From the NCBI GenBank assembly GCA_033060915.1, contig CM065387.1:38740001-38804000 (forward strand): a DNA stretch of 64,000 nucleotides, in the 5' to 3' direction. Source of the stretch: Euryodendron excelsum (Eukaryota > Streptophyta > Magnoliopsida > Ericales > Pentaphylacaceae). Below, piece after piece: positions 34,950 through 46,400 of the stretch. The notes under the pieces were generated by a model, which worked only from the letters and a program-made list of their open reading frames with translations, was not told where the DNA came from and searched no databases. Numbering within the stretch: the stretch's first letter is position 1; the number at the start of each line of letters is the position of its first letter. Made by a program: the position numbers and the translations under genes.

Positions 34950-35178
34950 AATCCCAAGGGTCGCCCAAACCAACAATGATAATGTCAATGCTGGACTTGC
35001 CACCTTGATAAGAAAACTAGAGGCCCTTAAAGTTAAGAAAGTTCATGCAATAGAGAGTGAGGTGATAAAAGATATGTGTTGTCATGTGTGTGAGAACACG
35101 GATTATGACACCGCTCCATGTCCGGTCATTCTAGGTGTGAAGGAAGTATTGCACGGCCAAGTCAATGCCATTAGCCAA
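34950..35178 (+). pseudogene. Gypsy gag fragment with altered zinc knuckle
   Basis: The frame includes ATLIRKLEALKVKKVHAIES, then CHVCENTDYDTAPCP and GVKEVLHGQVNA, matching the C-terminal gag part of Athila-like Gypsy elements. The knuckle has the spacing C-x2-C-x4-[Y]-x4-C, with Tyr in place of His, which should abolish zinc binding. The frame is then cut by a family A LTR fragment at 35179. It presumably belongs to the element whose LTR and primer site lie to the left. Confidence 0.65.
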
Positions 35179-36400
35179 TAACCAAGGGATTTTTGAAAAT
35201 GTCTTTGGACATATAACTTTGGGGAATTTTTGGAATGTTTTGGAACAACCTAAGAGAGTTTGAAAAATGCTTTTTAAAATAGAACTTAGGAAATTTTTGA
35301 AGTCTTTTGGAAGTAACACAAGAGAGTTTTGGAATGTTCTTAAAACAACTCAAGGGATTTTTGAAATGCTTTTGAAAATAACTCAAGAGAGTTTAGGGAT
35401 GTTTTGAAATCTTGATAATGAATTTTTCAAAATAGAGTTTGGATTGGAATAGTGTTGGAGTTCTTGATAACTTGCCTTTGAAAAGGTTTTGAAAATTATT
35501 TTTGTACACCTTATGAATGGCATGTTAAAATATTTCATCACCTTTAAAAGGTTAGCTAATGAACAATTAAACTTTTTTAAGGCTATAATTTTTGAAAATT
35601 GTTTTTAGAAAAGGGGCTAGAAACTTCCCTTAGGGTTTTAAAAATGCTTTGGGGTTATAGAACCCTACTTGATATCTCACTTTCCTTAGGGAACCATAAT
35701 CATGAGATGACTAAGATTTTCCTATGGATGTGACTTTTGAAAAGCATTTTTAAAAAAGGTTTTTGAAAATACTTAGGATTTAGAACCCTAATATGAATCT
35801 TGGAGGTTTCATTCCATACATCACTCTCCTTTATAGGCCATAACCATGAGACGGTTAAGACCCCCTTAGAGTTGTGAGTTTTTGGGGAACATTTTGAAAA
35901 ATAGGTTTTGAAAGTGTTAAAGGTATAGTCATTTTTGGTTAAGACAAGTTTAAGAGGGCTCTTGAAACTATTTTGAGAGGAGCATGGATGCATTTGAAGC
36001 GACTTTTGAGTCATTGATTTTTTAAAACTCAAGAAAGTGAGGTGTTTTGAAAACATGCATTTTGAAAAAATGGTTTTGAATTGAGTAATGACTTTTAATG
36101 GTCTTGAAATTGGAAACTTGAAGTTTACTGATCATGGTTAGGTTAACCTAGGATTAACTGACTTGGGTTAGGTTAACCTATGGTTAACTAACTAGGGTTA
36201 AGTTAACCTAGGGTTTGGTTGACCTAGGGTTAACTAACTTGGGTTAAGTTAACCTAGGGTTGGATAACTATGGTCAAATTAACCTAGAGTTTTGAAAGGG
36301 GGTTTGAAACTAGGGTTTGGTCTTAGTGATATTTGAAAGGTGGTTTTGAACCCTAATATGAACCTTGAAAAAAGGGGTTATGAAAGCCATGACATGAATA
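35179..36400 (+). repeat. Family A LTR fragment
   Basis: TTTTGAAAATGC-type low-complexity sequence, the TAGGGTTTTGAACCCTAAT-like stretches, and the CCTAGGGTTAAC array (36130-36290) parallel 26100-27190 of the 5-kb LTR in the same orientation. Both LTR ends are missing. Confidence 0.65.
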
Positions 36401-36404
36401 AGAG

Positions 36405-37472
36405 ATTTGGGATGCTATGAGAAAAACTAGTGCTTTTAAAGCGCCTGGCAGAGATGGTTATCAAGCTATTTTTTTCATAAATTTTGGAATATTGTTGGTG
36501 GCTCTGTGAGCCAATTTATAAGAAAATGTTGTCTTAATAGGAATTTTCCTACTGAAATGAATAGGACATTAATCACCTATATTCCTAAGATGATAATCCT
36601 GAAAATATAAAACAATTTAGGCCCATTAGCTTATGTAATGTTTCTTATAAGATTTTGTATAAAATCCTTGTTAATAGAACTATACCTCTTTTGGGAAACA
36701 TTGTTCATTCTTCCCAAAGTAGTTTTATTCCAGGAAGAATGACCACTGATAATATTATCATTGCCCAAGAAATTATTCACTCTAAGAAACAAAAAAGGCT
36801 ACAGTGGTGGTATGGTGATTAAAATAGATCTTGAGAAAGCCTATGATAGGATTTCTTGGGATTTCCTGAGAAACACTTTAGAGGTCTTTAATCTAAACCA
36901 AGTTTGGAAAGATCTTATTATGCAATCTGTGACTACTATTAGTACGTCTATCCTTTGGAATGGTGAAAGCCTTCCCGAATTTTCCCGAAAGGGGTCTTAG
37001 ACAAGGTGATCTCTTGTCTCCTTACCTCTTTGTCCTTGCATGGAAAGATTATCTATGTTGATTAACAAAAGTGTTAATGAAGGGGATTGGAAAGGTATCA
37101 AAACTTCGAGAAATGGTCCATGTATAACACATTTATATTTTGCAAATGATTTGCTATTATTTGCTAAAGCTGACATTGATAATTGCAGTAGTGTTAAAGA
37201 GGTCCTCAATGAATTTTGTGATTGCTCAGGTCAAAGGATTAACCTTACCAAGTCCAAACTTTTTGTGTCGTCGAATATACTTAGAACTTAAGCCATAGCC
37301 CTTAGCTTGCTAAGTGGCATCCCCCTCATGTAAGATCTAGGTAAGTATTTGGGTGTCCTTATCCCCCATAAGAGAATTAATACTAATCATTACAGCTACA
37401 TTCTTGAGAAAATCCATAAGAGGTTGGTAGGGTGGAAAGCAAATGTGCTCTCCCTTGCTGGTACAGCCACCT
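36405..37472 (+). pseudogene. LINE (L1-type) reverse transcriptase, broken
   Basis: LINE reverse transcriptase copies element RNA at a nicked target. Motifs in order: AFKAPGRDG (about 36431), RPISLCNVSYKILYKIL (about 36620), SSFIPGRMTTDNI (about 36720), IKIDLEKAYDRISWDFL (about 36820), LRQGDLLSPYLF (about 36995), then YFANDLLLF (37137-37163), where the catalytic box normally has two Asp. SGQRINLTKSKLFVS and YLGVLIPHKRI follow. The frame shifts at several points, including in a G run near 36993. The sequence stops abruptly at 37472, where a family A LTR begins. Confidence 0.85.
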
Positions 37473-37865
37473 GTCGTGCCCTGATTTTTAACTAAGTCCT
37501 TTTGGCTCTAGAAAAAGCATAGAACTCTGCCATTAGAACTCATCTTCTTAGAAGGACGAGTGGAACTAGGTTTGAACTTGAAATTAATTTGAAGAAGGGC
37601 ATTTTAGAAAAAAATTGGAGTCACTACATAACTTGATTAAGGTGAGTTAGGTCACCTAAAACTAAATATAATATGGAGATTACACTTACGGTTTTGGAAA
37701 AAGACTTTGGAAAACACCCTCAAGAGAGGGTTTTTAAGAAAATAGGTTGTTTGCAACTTTTGAAAAGTTTTAAGCCCTTTCTAAAAATAACTCCATTGTG
37801 GTCTTTCGAAAGTAGAAATCTATAACTTGGGGGTTGGTTATGTACAAAGAAGATATCCTAAAACT
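37473..37865 (+). repeat. Family A LTR, 5' fragment
   Basis: It starts TGTCGTGCCCTGATTTTTAAC, the LTR's own terminus, right at the LINE break. It follows 25328-25725 line by line (GTGAGTTAGGTCACCTAA, CCCTCAAGAGAGGGTTTTTA) before the match ends near 37865. Confidence 0.75.
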
Positions 37866-38571
37866 AGTGCAAAATAAGTTGATTTTGCAATCCAAGCACC
37901 CCTTAGTTTTCTTCACATCATATTTACCAATTCAAGTGCATAAAAAGTTGATTTTGCTTAGTGCAGAGATTGTGAAGAAGAGAGCAACAAGGAGATGAAG
38001 AAATTGATCTTTGAATTTGCTAATGGTTGAAGATTTTGCAATATATAATTTGGCAAACAAATAAAGAAAAAACTATTGTTACGCATTAGCATATAAATGT
38101 TTATTATTTTGTCTTCTATTGTATTTTGTGGGGATTTATAGAATTTTGCCCTTCTACAGTGATAAGCAATCCCATAGAATTTATTAATATGGAAAAACAA
38201 AAAAGGTGTGGCTAAGGATGACAGCAGTCAGGTATGGGACGTGTTTGTCTAAATCCTAGCCCTATCCTAATAGGAAAAACCTCCTCCCCCACAACCATTC
38301 TATACCCATTTTGAATAAACTATTGAATCCCATACCTGTTTATTTTAAATCGAGTAAGGTTAATCCTCATATTTTTTATTTTCTATTTTGAAAATAGATA
38401 ATATTTCCAAGTCTTAAACATTTTTTAAAATAACAAATTAATTTACAAAAGGGTTAAATTCACTTACACTTCTTGAGGTTTAGACTATCAACAACTAGAC
38501 TCATTATTTTAAAAAAAATGAGCACCTAGACCCCTTACCGTTGCACTTCATAAGCCAACCTTAGTTTCAAG
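37866..38571. other. Intergenic sequence with a MITE-like start
   Basis: No gene is seen. From 38454 GGGTTAAATTCACTTACACTTC..GAGGTTTAGAC resembles the ends of the Mutator-like MITEs at 12111 and 45944, but a matching right end was not found. Confidence 0.35.
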
Positions 38572-38940
38572 TAGGGTGGACATTGGGCAGGCCTAGTTGG
38601 GCTTGACCGGGCCTACACCAAAAAAAATTATACCGGCCTAAAACCAAATCTCAAACACTCCCAAAATAAAATTTATGATTTCCAAGCTAGCCTAAGCCCG
38701 CCCATTCAATTTAAAAATATTTTTAAATAAACATTTTTTCTTCAAAAATAAAGTTAAATAATATAGAATCTAAATACATAAATATAATCAAATATAAAAA
38801 TATCATTTTTTAATATTTCGGCCTGGGCGTCGAAAAAATTCTAAAGCCCGCCAAATAAACTAATTGGACCTAAAGAAAAATTTCAAGCCCTATACATGAT
38901 GGACGGGCATGAGTAGGCCAACGGCTCGTGTGCACCCCTA
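38572..38940. mobile_element. hAT-like MITE (369 bp)
   Basis: Termini TAGGGTGGACATTGGGC and, in reverse complement, TAGGGGTGCACACGAGC form imperfect inverted repeats. The 8-bp direct repeat GTTTCAAG flanks it perfectly (38564-38571 and 38941-38948), as expected for hAT elements. There is no transposase frame. Confidence 0.85.
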
Positions 38941-38948
38941 GTTTCAAG

Positions 38949-39652
38949 GGTTGAGTCAGTCTAGGCATATGAGAAGATCTTGAAGGGGTGAGTGCGAAAT
39001 TGATTTGTTAACAATCTCAGTAAACCCAGAGAAGAACACAAAAAACAACTTCAAATCTATAACTTTTGAAGAAGACTAAATGGCTTTTTAATTTTGAGAT
39101 TGGATATCCAGTTTTAAAATCTCCTTACCAAGACTTAGGTTTACAATTACTAAAGTACACCCCAAAGCACCAAAGAAGATATTCAACTCACTGAAGAAAA
39201 TGAGTAACTAAAGAACTCATATCATTAAAAATCTACAAAAAAGAGGGACTTATTTGAATGGAAGAAAACATAGAATATGTAGATCTAGGTCAGTTAACTG
39301 AAAATTAGGCTCAATCAGTTCAAATGCATAAAAATTAGGGCTAAAAACCTTCACATACATACATATATATGTATGTACCAACAGAATACTGAGCTAGGCA
39401 TTGGAGAGGACCAAGAGCTTGTCGTCATCAAACTCTTCACTGTTGTTGGATTCTTCACCTTTATCGGAGGTAGGAATTAAGAGTGAGGGAGTGAGAAAGG
39501 GGAAAGATTGTTCCTGTGAGACTTTGGGTCCGGTTTAGACCCAATCTGGGCACCCATTGGTGGCCTAACCCGGTGACCCATGTTTATACACATTTGGAAA
39601 GTGGGAGTTTAATTCCACCGCCACATTCACCGCTTTATACCATTTACAAGAG
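38949..39652. other. Intergenic sequence, no feature recognised
   Basis: No open frame or repeat of note. A short (CA)/(TA)-rich stretch lies near 39350-39375. Confidence 0.5.
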
Positions 39653-39832
39653 GGTAATGTTATACAAATAAAAAATTCACAGAAAATTTTTGTACAGAAT
39701 GATGTGTCTTAATAACATCCTTTCACTTCAAAGCATAAAACCATTATAATTATTTTTAATTACAAAATTGTCACTACCACATCATACTGGTAGGTATTTC
39801 TGCATAAATTTTACATAAGAATAACATTTTCC
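39653..39832. mobile_element. MITE of the GGTAATGTTATACA family
   Basis: The left end GGTAATGTTATACAAATAAA and the right end, in reverse complement GGAAAATGTTATTCTTATG, are imperfect inverted repeats, with an AT-rich interior like the relatives at 21128 and 42743. Confidence 0.5.
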
Positions 39833-42742
39833 TCTACACAATGCCAGAGCCACCTATTATTTCCACCGAATTTGCATCACAAATAGACACAAGGTGATGA
39901 ATATCTAATACATGTGGGACTTACTTACTTGTATCTATCATTGATGAAAATTTGATAAACAAAATTGGTGATTATACCATTTTTCTATAAAGATGGTTGT
40001 GATCTAGTTTGGGTGATAGATAATAGAGAGCTTCGGTACTCTCTCTCTCTCTCTCTCTCTCTTATATACATGTGTATGAGTGAAACTCTTGAGCGGTGGA
40101 AGAGAGGTGCATGTTGCTCATCACTATAGCAAAAGCCGACCGCGAGCTGCTTAACTTGAAGACAAAGTATGTAAAATATTCGACGGTCGATCCAAAACTT
40201 TACCAGTCAATGGTATGGCGCTATTTTAGCTTCCCATTGTGTACACGAATTGTAACTGTTGGCATGTCAAATTCTTCATCCAGGAGAAAGAGAGGATTGA
40301 TAAGGAAGGACGAACAAGTATGTGAGAGAGAGTGACCAATTGTGACAGATTAACGAGGTACGAGTCTGAGTGATTGAGGTGTACATAGGGTGATGATTTA
40401 ATGTGTAGAAACCTAGAATGACAACGTTTTAAAATTTACTTACTGCACCATTTTAGTAAACGATATCGTTTTACAAAGACACTACGTGTTATTTTGGTCA
40501 CCGGCGTCGCAAATCAGGGGTGGGCTTAAGACAATTTGAGGCTTAAAGTTACAACTTTAAATTAGGCTTTTTGATAGTATACATTATGGCTTTTCACATT
40601 TTTAATATTTCTGAAAAAAAATTATTTAAAATTTATTCTTATCACTTTTTGAGATGCAAAATTATTAATTTATATAGTCAACTTTAGATAACAAATCATT
40701 TTCATTTGATAATATAGCTAATCCACATAGCCACTGAGACCCAAGTAACATGTGGATTGTATACAAAAGTTTTTGGTAGTATTCACCGAAACAATATTAA
40801 CACAATGAAAATAATAAAACATTAGTTTTTTTTAAATCTTAGCGGCTATCTATAGATAACCCACAGATTTTTTAAAAAAAAATCACTTTATTCAATTTAA
40901 CATCTCAAGAAACAGAATAAAAAATTGTTATTTGGCAAATAAAATAGCATTACATAGATATGCAACTAACTTACAAAATCAAATAGAGATTGAATATATT
41001 TTAGTAAGAGAGAAATCAAACAAAGATCAATCTATAAAATAAAAATAAAAATTTACCTCAACAGGCTATTTAATTATGCTATTGGTAAGATTTACTAACT
41101 TGTTTTTCATTTTGAAAATTTGTGTTTATATTAGAAACAGAATGTTGTCAAGTTTGGGAGAGAGAGAGTTAAGACTTTTGACCTTCATTATATTGATAAA
41201 ATTGTATGCAGTTTTTTCTTTTATCTTTATTATTTTTTCATGTTAACTAGCATAGTTGATTTGATTTTTTTTTTTTTTTCCTTTCTTTTCTTATTGGGCC
41301 TTACATATCATTTGAACTAATAATTTTTATTATTATTTTATTATGGGTCGTTTTTCTCAATAAGACTGATTTTTTTTTTCTTATAAACCTTTTTTCTCAT
41401 TTGAACTGGGGCTTTCTTTTTTCTTTTCTTCTTAGCCTTTTTCTATTTGGATTGAGGCATTTTAAAAAAAAAAATTTAAGTTATACAGGACTTATCTATA
41501 GTACATAGGATTTTTCCAAATTTGGGGGCTTCCAAAAATAGATGTACTAGGTTGAAGTAATTAGTGCGTTTGGAATTATAAGGTAAAAATAATCATAAAC
41601 TAATATCATTTATGACATTTATTAAGTTTTATGAAATAATTAACGTGAAAGAACGAATTAGACTAAATTAATTTGATCAAGTATAGAAGCCCTACGTTAA
41701 AGTAGGCCCTCTATAATAGGGTTATAAAATTAGGAAAAATTTTTGTACATAATTCTTCCCTCAAATGATGTAGTAATTTTTTGTTTGTTTGTATAATATT
41801 AGTCTAAATTTAATTTTCTTTCCTCTATTCTCATTTGTTCTTTTCAGTTCCCTATTTGGACTGATGGTTTGAGAAAATATACAACCGTTCTGTATATTCA
41901 AACAGAATAAATATTACCTCATACTCAAGAGTAGCAGGAACTTTCTACTGTCTTGTATGTGACCTCCTTTGTTTCTTCAACATTAAGAATTGTAACTTGC
42001 ACCATCACGTACATTTAATACTATGATTATATAAACATCATAATTAAGAAAAGATGGACATGTGGATACACAAACTCAGTTAGCAAAAGGGAATAATATT
42101 TTTCATTTTAAAACAATACTTCAAAGTTGAGAAATAAATTTCCTCTTTTGAACTTGAAACTAAATTCCCGATGACGTTAGCTTCTCCTCGTTATTCATAG
42201 ATGTAGTTTAGAAATAATTACTGACTCTATAAAGTAATAAACCATAATTCATTTTATGTATGATTGAACTTTTATCATCAAACTAATTATTTGTCAAGTA
42301 AAAAATAGCAGAAATCTAAAATGAATATTGATAAGGATTAAAGTTCAAACGAGTCATGTGACTAATTTTGTTTTGTTTGACAGAAAGGTAAAAGGATTTT
42401 ATTAATAATAAACCAATAACAACTTTTCATTTTTCTCTCTCCCGATCCTTCTTCCTTTATATATTATATAATAAAAGTGCATGTTCAATGCATGTGAAAG
42501 TTACTTCGTGTGAGTCAAATTTAAATCATTAGAACTTGAAATATGAGTTTACTATTAAAAATAGTTCTATGGTATAAAATTCTTTTTCTTTTTCTTTTTT
42601 TTTTTCTGAGGTGGACTAAGTATTTTATATACATGGCTGCATATGTTCCCAAAATAAAAAAAACAAAGGATTTATAGTCGCATGTTGGTTGTTAAGAAAT
42701 AGATGATACATGCTATGCTTATCAAATATAAATTGCACGAAA
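39833..42742. other. AT-rich intergenic DNA with a (CT)12 repeat
   Basis: A CT microsatellite lies at 40039-40062. A plus-strand frame of 79 codons (40096-40335) has no recognisable domain. About 40512-41560 starts GGGGTGGGCTTAAGACAATT and ends near AAATTTGGGGGCTTCC, which hints at an old DNA transposon, but no clean inverted ends were found. The rest is featureless. Confidence 0.4.
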
Positions 42743-42951
42743 GGAATGTTATACAAATAGTTAAAGAAAAATGTTATTCTTTAAAAAAAAAATTATACAG
42801 AAAATTCTATCAAAATGATATGCTATGATTTTTTTTTTAATAATTAAGAGTCATAATTGCAAGTGTTTTGATTTAAAATAAAAGATTCTCATTCAATCAC
42901 AACATTCCATTAAAAAATTATGTATGAATTTTCAATTATATGGCATTTCCC
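42743..42951. mobile_element. MITE of the GGTAATGTTATACA family
   Basis: The left end GGAATGTTATACAAATAGTT and the right end, in reverse complement GGGAAATGCCATATAATTG, are degenerate inverted repeats. The interior AATTAAGAGTCATAATTG and TTTTGATTTAAAAT match the relatives at 11190 and 21128. Confidence 0.5.
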
Positions 42952-44593
42952 ATAAATAAATTACGAAAAAATTTCACATCGAATGCAACAAGTTTGGGTC
43001 GGGTTAACAAAAGACTTATGGAGGCCTATTGAAGTATAGAAAATACAACTATTAGTTATTGTAGATTGAATTTTTATCAAAATTTTGTATGTTTATAATT
43101 TACTCATACACTATCTAGACGCATGCTAATTAATACCGAAAGGCTTATGGAGCATTAAGTAAAGACACAACAATAGTAGAAGAAAATATTTGCTATTAAT
43201 CTCATCCGCGCCATTAAAGACGTTTCCATTCACACAAATCGTTTAGAATATTTTCCCGATTGACATATTAGATAACATATTGCAGTACCTTGTCCATTTG
43301 TTCCCATCAATTGGTATTTTAAATATTGAATGAGATGTTCAATCATCAGAAATGATTGAGGCAAATACACCTAATGCCTCTCACTCAACAATAGTCGAAA
43401 AAGAAAGGAAAAAAACCCTTCAACCTATCATTTTTTATTTTAAAAAATTAGACATTAATTCATGAATCATGACAAGAATTCTATCTCTCTAAAGTTGTAT
43501 ATAGGAAAGAAAAAAGAAAAGCTCTCTTTTTTCAATTCCATTTTGAAAAAAAAAAAGCAAAAATAGCATGACGAAGTTATAAAATAATGTGATGATCACT
43601 TTGTTTCACCTAATGCCCGTCGTTATCACAATATGTATCTTCCGTTGGTGTATCACTCTCCAATCTAGTTTAATGCATCTATAAATGCATTCCTGCGTTG
43701 AGCCTAACTTGGTAAGAGAAATAAAAAATTGGACTGGTCTAGGCATCCAAAAGAAGAAAACCAAAGTGAAGGAATAGGTAGAACACAATGGTTTAATTCT
43801 TTGATTGTTCTTTTTTTTTTTGCTCCACCCATAGATCATTAGCACAAATAATAGTAAATAAAATCAGAGATCACACTAATACTTATAACGACATTAACAG
43901 CAGCAACAAGATGTCATTGTAAGTATAGAATAAGGTATCGATACAAAGAACTTGTTATCTATTATCTCAACTTTCCTAAAGTCATGTTAAATTAATATCA
44001 ATGGGCTTTCTCCCCCACCTCAAATATTACCACCTAGGAAATGCAAAAGTACATGATCATTTAAATCAAATTGGGGAAACACTCAACTAAAACATATCTC
44101 TTAAAGAAAGAAATATAATACATAACTGGTATAGTAACTTAACAATGTCATCAGATCTACCAGTCAACTTGGAAGAGTGCAAGCGACTTGATTAAGTAGA
44201 GTAAGCACTTATTGACATGCTTTGGACCAATAGACTATGTTTTACGTAGATGATTGCAATTGACAAATACCATCATAGATCCTTTTGTGAGAAAAAAACT
44301 CACATACTTCTCTTAATCCTATTTGCTTCAACAATATACAAATATGCAACACTGAGCAGTTTTCTTTTAGAAGAAAAACCAATATCTTTTTTCTTTTGAT
44401 AGCCAAACAATAAGAGGAAAATTATTAAAAGATAAAACATCAAACATCTTGCCTCCTCATCCATCATCACAGGTTTTAACCATAAAAGAGTTTCTTCTAA
44501 CCAGTCCTCAAATCCAGCAAAATAGGAGGGAAAAATCAGCATCTTCCACCTACAGTAGTTCTATTTAAACTGTTTGCCTGGCAGAGAGAAAAA
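42952..44593. other. AT-rich intergenic DNA, no gene recognised
   Basis: Only short frames occur (for example 43845-43606 and 44542-44300 on the minus strand), with no family resemblance. A minor run of poly-A and poly-T tracts is the only visible structure. Confidence 0.5.
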
Positions 44594-44965
44594 AACCAGG
44601 GTCATGGATGTTGGCAGACATCCTCACCGATTGTTCTCAAAAGACAAGTGTTTCTAATGTAAGAAATATAAGGGTTTTTTATTTGCAGACCCATTGCCGA
44701 TTACAGTAGTGTGCTGGCAGACATCCTCACCGATTATCCACCACAAGCAGAATGATCCTCACCAGAGTTTTTCTTCGACACCCACAATCGAAACGATCCT
44801 CACTGGAGTTTTTCTTGGACACCTACTACTACAACAACACTCCAGCAGTGTGCTCATAACATAATCTGGGAATCGAGAAGGTGAAACAATCCTCACCGGA
44901 GTTTTTCTTGGACACCTCCAACCCCGACAACTCTCCGGCAGTATAATCATAACAGAATCTGGAGA
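44594..44965. repeat. Local tandem repeats with CCTCACCGGAG motifs
   Basis: GCAGACATCCTCACCGATT occurs twice (about 44613 and 44711). ATCCTCACCGGAGTTTTTCTT with small changes occurs three times (about 44755, 44795 and 44890), followed twice by an ACAAC.CTCC.GCAGT..CATAACA.AATCTGG unit. The sequence is GC-richer than its flanks. It encodes CPRKTPVRIVS twice on the minus strand, but a repeat origin explains that without a gene. Confidence 0.6.
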
Positions 44966-45488
44966 GCCCTATCAGCAACATAGAAACGACGTCTTATGTG
45001 TTGAACCATATGGGGAAGCGTCAGCCTACTCGTTGAGTCATCGGGAGTGCCTCCATTAAACCCCTTTCTTGAGTTTAAGCGTCACATCCTTCCTTGAGTT
45101 TTCTGAACAGACGACTTTAGCAGGTATGTAATTTCATTTTCTATCAGGGACATATTTGGAACACAAAGCGTGGGAAACACTTTTGGTGCTTCCGTCTTTT
45201 AAAATAGTAGAGAGATATATATATATACATCGCAGGCATATATCCAGTTAGTTATTTGCTATATATGGCTATGTAGGCGTCAAAACAGCTTCTAAAATAA
45301 CCCTTACCTCTTGAGAAGTAAATAAAAAAAAAGTAGTCGTAAACATCATCTATAGAATTTTGGAAATGGGGATAGCATTGATGGAGTGGTAAGATTGTTT
45401 CCTTGAGATTTCCACGAAAACAGTCGTACAAGGTAAGCTACAAAGGTGGGGAGGTTAAGCTTTGCCCTGCTTATTGTTACCACCTTTG
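44966..45488. other. Sequence left of the tetraspanin palindrome
   Basis: No gene is seen. The palindrome starts abruptly after TGTTACCACCTTTG at 45488; this left flank does not match the sulfate-transporter sequence found outside the right arm. Confidence 0.5.
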
Positions 45489-45943
45489 CCATGCTCCTAT
45501 CACCATACAACATAGTGGTGGCTGTAATTTTGCTGATTTAGGATTATTCAAGTTGCAACCATTTTCTTCCAGAACATAATTTGGCATATGAAATTTTCAC
45601 GTTTATACTCTTTTTGGTGGGATTAATCTCCGTAACACGAAAAGTCAAGCTCCTGCTAATGATCTATTTGACGGTATTGCTTGTACTTGTCATATTGATA
45701 GCTGTCATTACAGGGTTCATTATGTTAGGAACAACCAACAAAGTTAAAGACAAGAAGATTCTAGAAAAATTCTTTATGCACGAACAGTACTCACTATGTT
45801 TGCGGAGGTATTTAGTGAATGAGAATAGCAAGAGTGTTTTCAAGAATTACGTGATTTAGAGGGATGTTTGTAAGAAGGTTGCTAGTAAAGAAATTTCGTC
45901 TCCCTTTTAATTTTTTTTCTATCGCGTTATCTATTAATTCTAA
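45489..45943 (+). pseudogene. Tetraspanin N-terminal half, left palindrome arm
   Basis: The plus strand encodes the same protein segment as the right arm, but is more decayed. A frame from 45581 to 45859 has a TM segment (FTFILFLVGLISV), a second (LLLMIYLTVLLVLVILIAVI) and FMHEQYSLCLRRYLVN, matching the tetraspanin second and third membrane segments and the start of the large loop. A TAG near 45539 cuts the upstream part and another TAG at 45857 the downstream part. It is 455 bp, the same length as the right arm. Confidence 0.75.
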
Positions 45944-46400
45944 GGGTAATTACACTTTACTTACTTGTGGTTTGAACCAAAATCAGATGACCCCCTGTGG
46001 TTTAAATGTGAACACATGACCTCATATGGTTTGAACTTACTATACAAAATAGATGAAAACCATTAAATTCACGAAAATTCTATAATAGAAGCATTTTTGT
46101 CATTTTATCTCTCCACATTAGAACATCAAAAAAACGATTTGGCTCTTTTATGCCAAAATAAAGCGTTGTCTATCAAAGTTTTTCTTTTTATTATTTCACC
46201 AAATCGTCGTTTTAATATTCTAATTTGGAGATATAAAATAACAAAAATATCTCTATGACAGAATTTTCATTAAATCTAACGGTGTCATCCATTTTGCAAG
46301 TAACACCAAGCCACAAGGGGATTATGTGTTCCCTTTTAAACCATATATAGAGTTCATCTGATTCTGACCCAAACCACAAGGGGGTGAAGTGTAACTACCC
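45944..46400. mobile_element. Mutator-like foldback MITE at the palindrome centre
   Basis: The left end GGGTAATTACACTT..CTTGTGGTTTG and the right end, in reverse complement GGGTAGTTACACTT..CTTGTGGTTTG, remain alignable over most of each half, so the 457-bp element is itself a foldback. The expected direct repeat is missing: the flanks ATTAATTCTAA and TTACAATTAAT are inverted copies of each other because the palindrome continues into the arms. Confidence 0.7.

Noticed and set aside
40096..40335. 79-codon frame after the (CT)12 repeat as a gene
   Set aside because: No domain, no splice context and no second copy; such frames are expected by chance in several kb of DNA.
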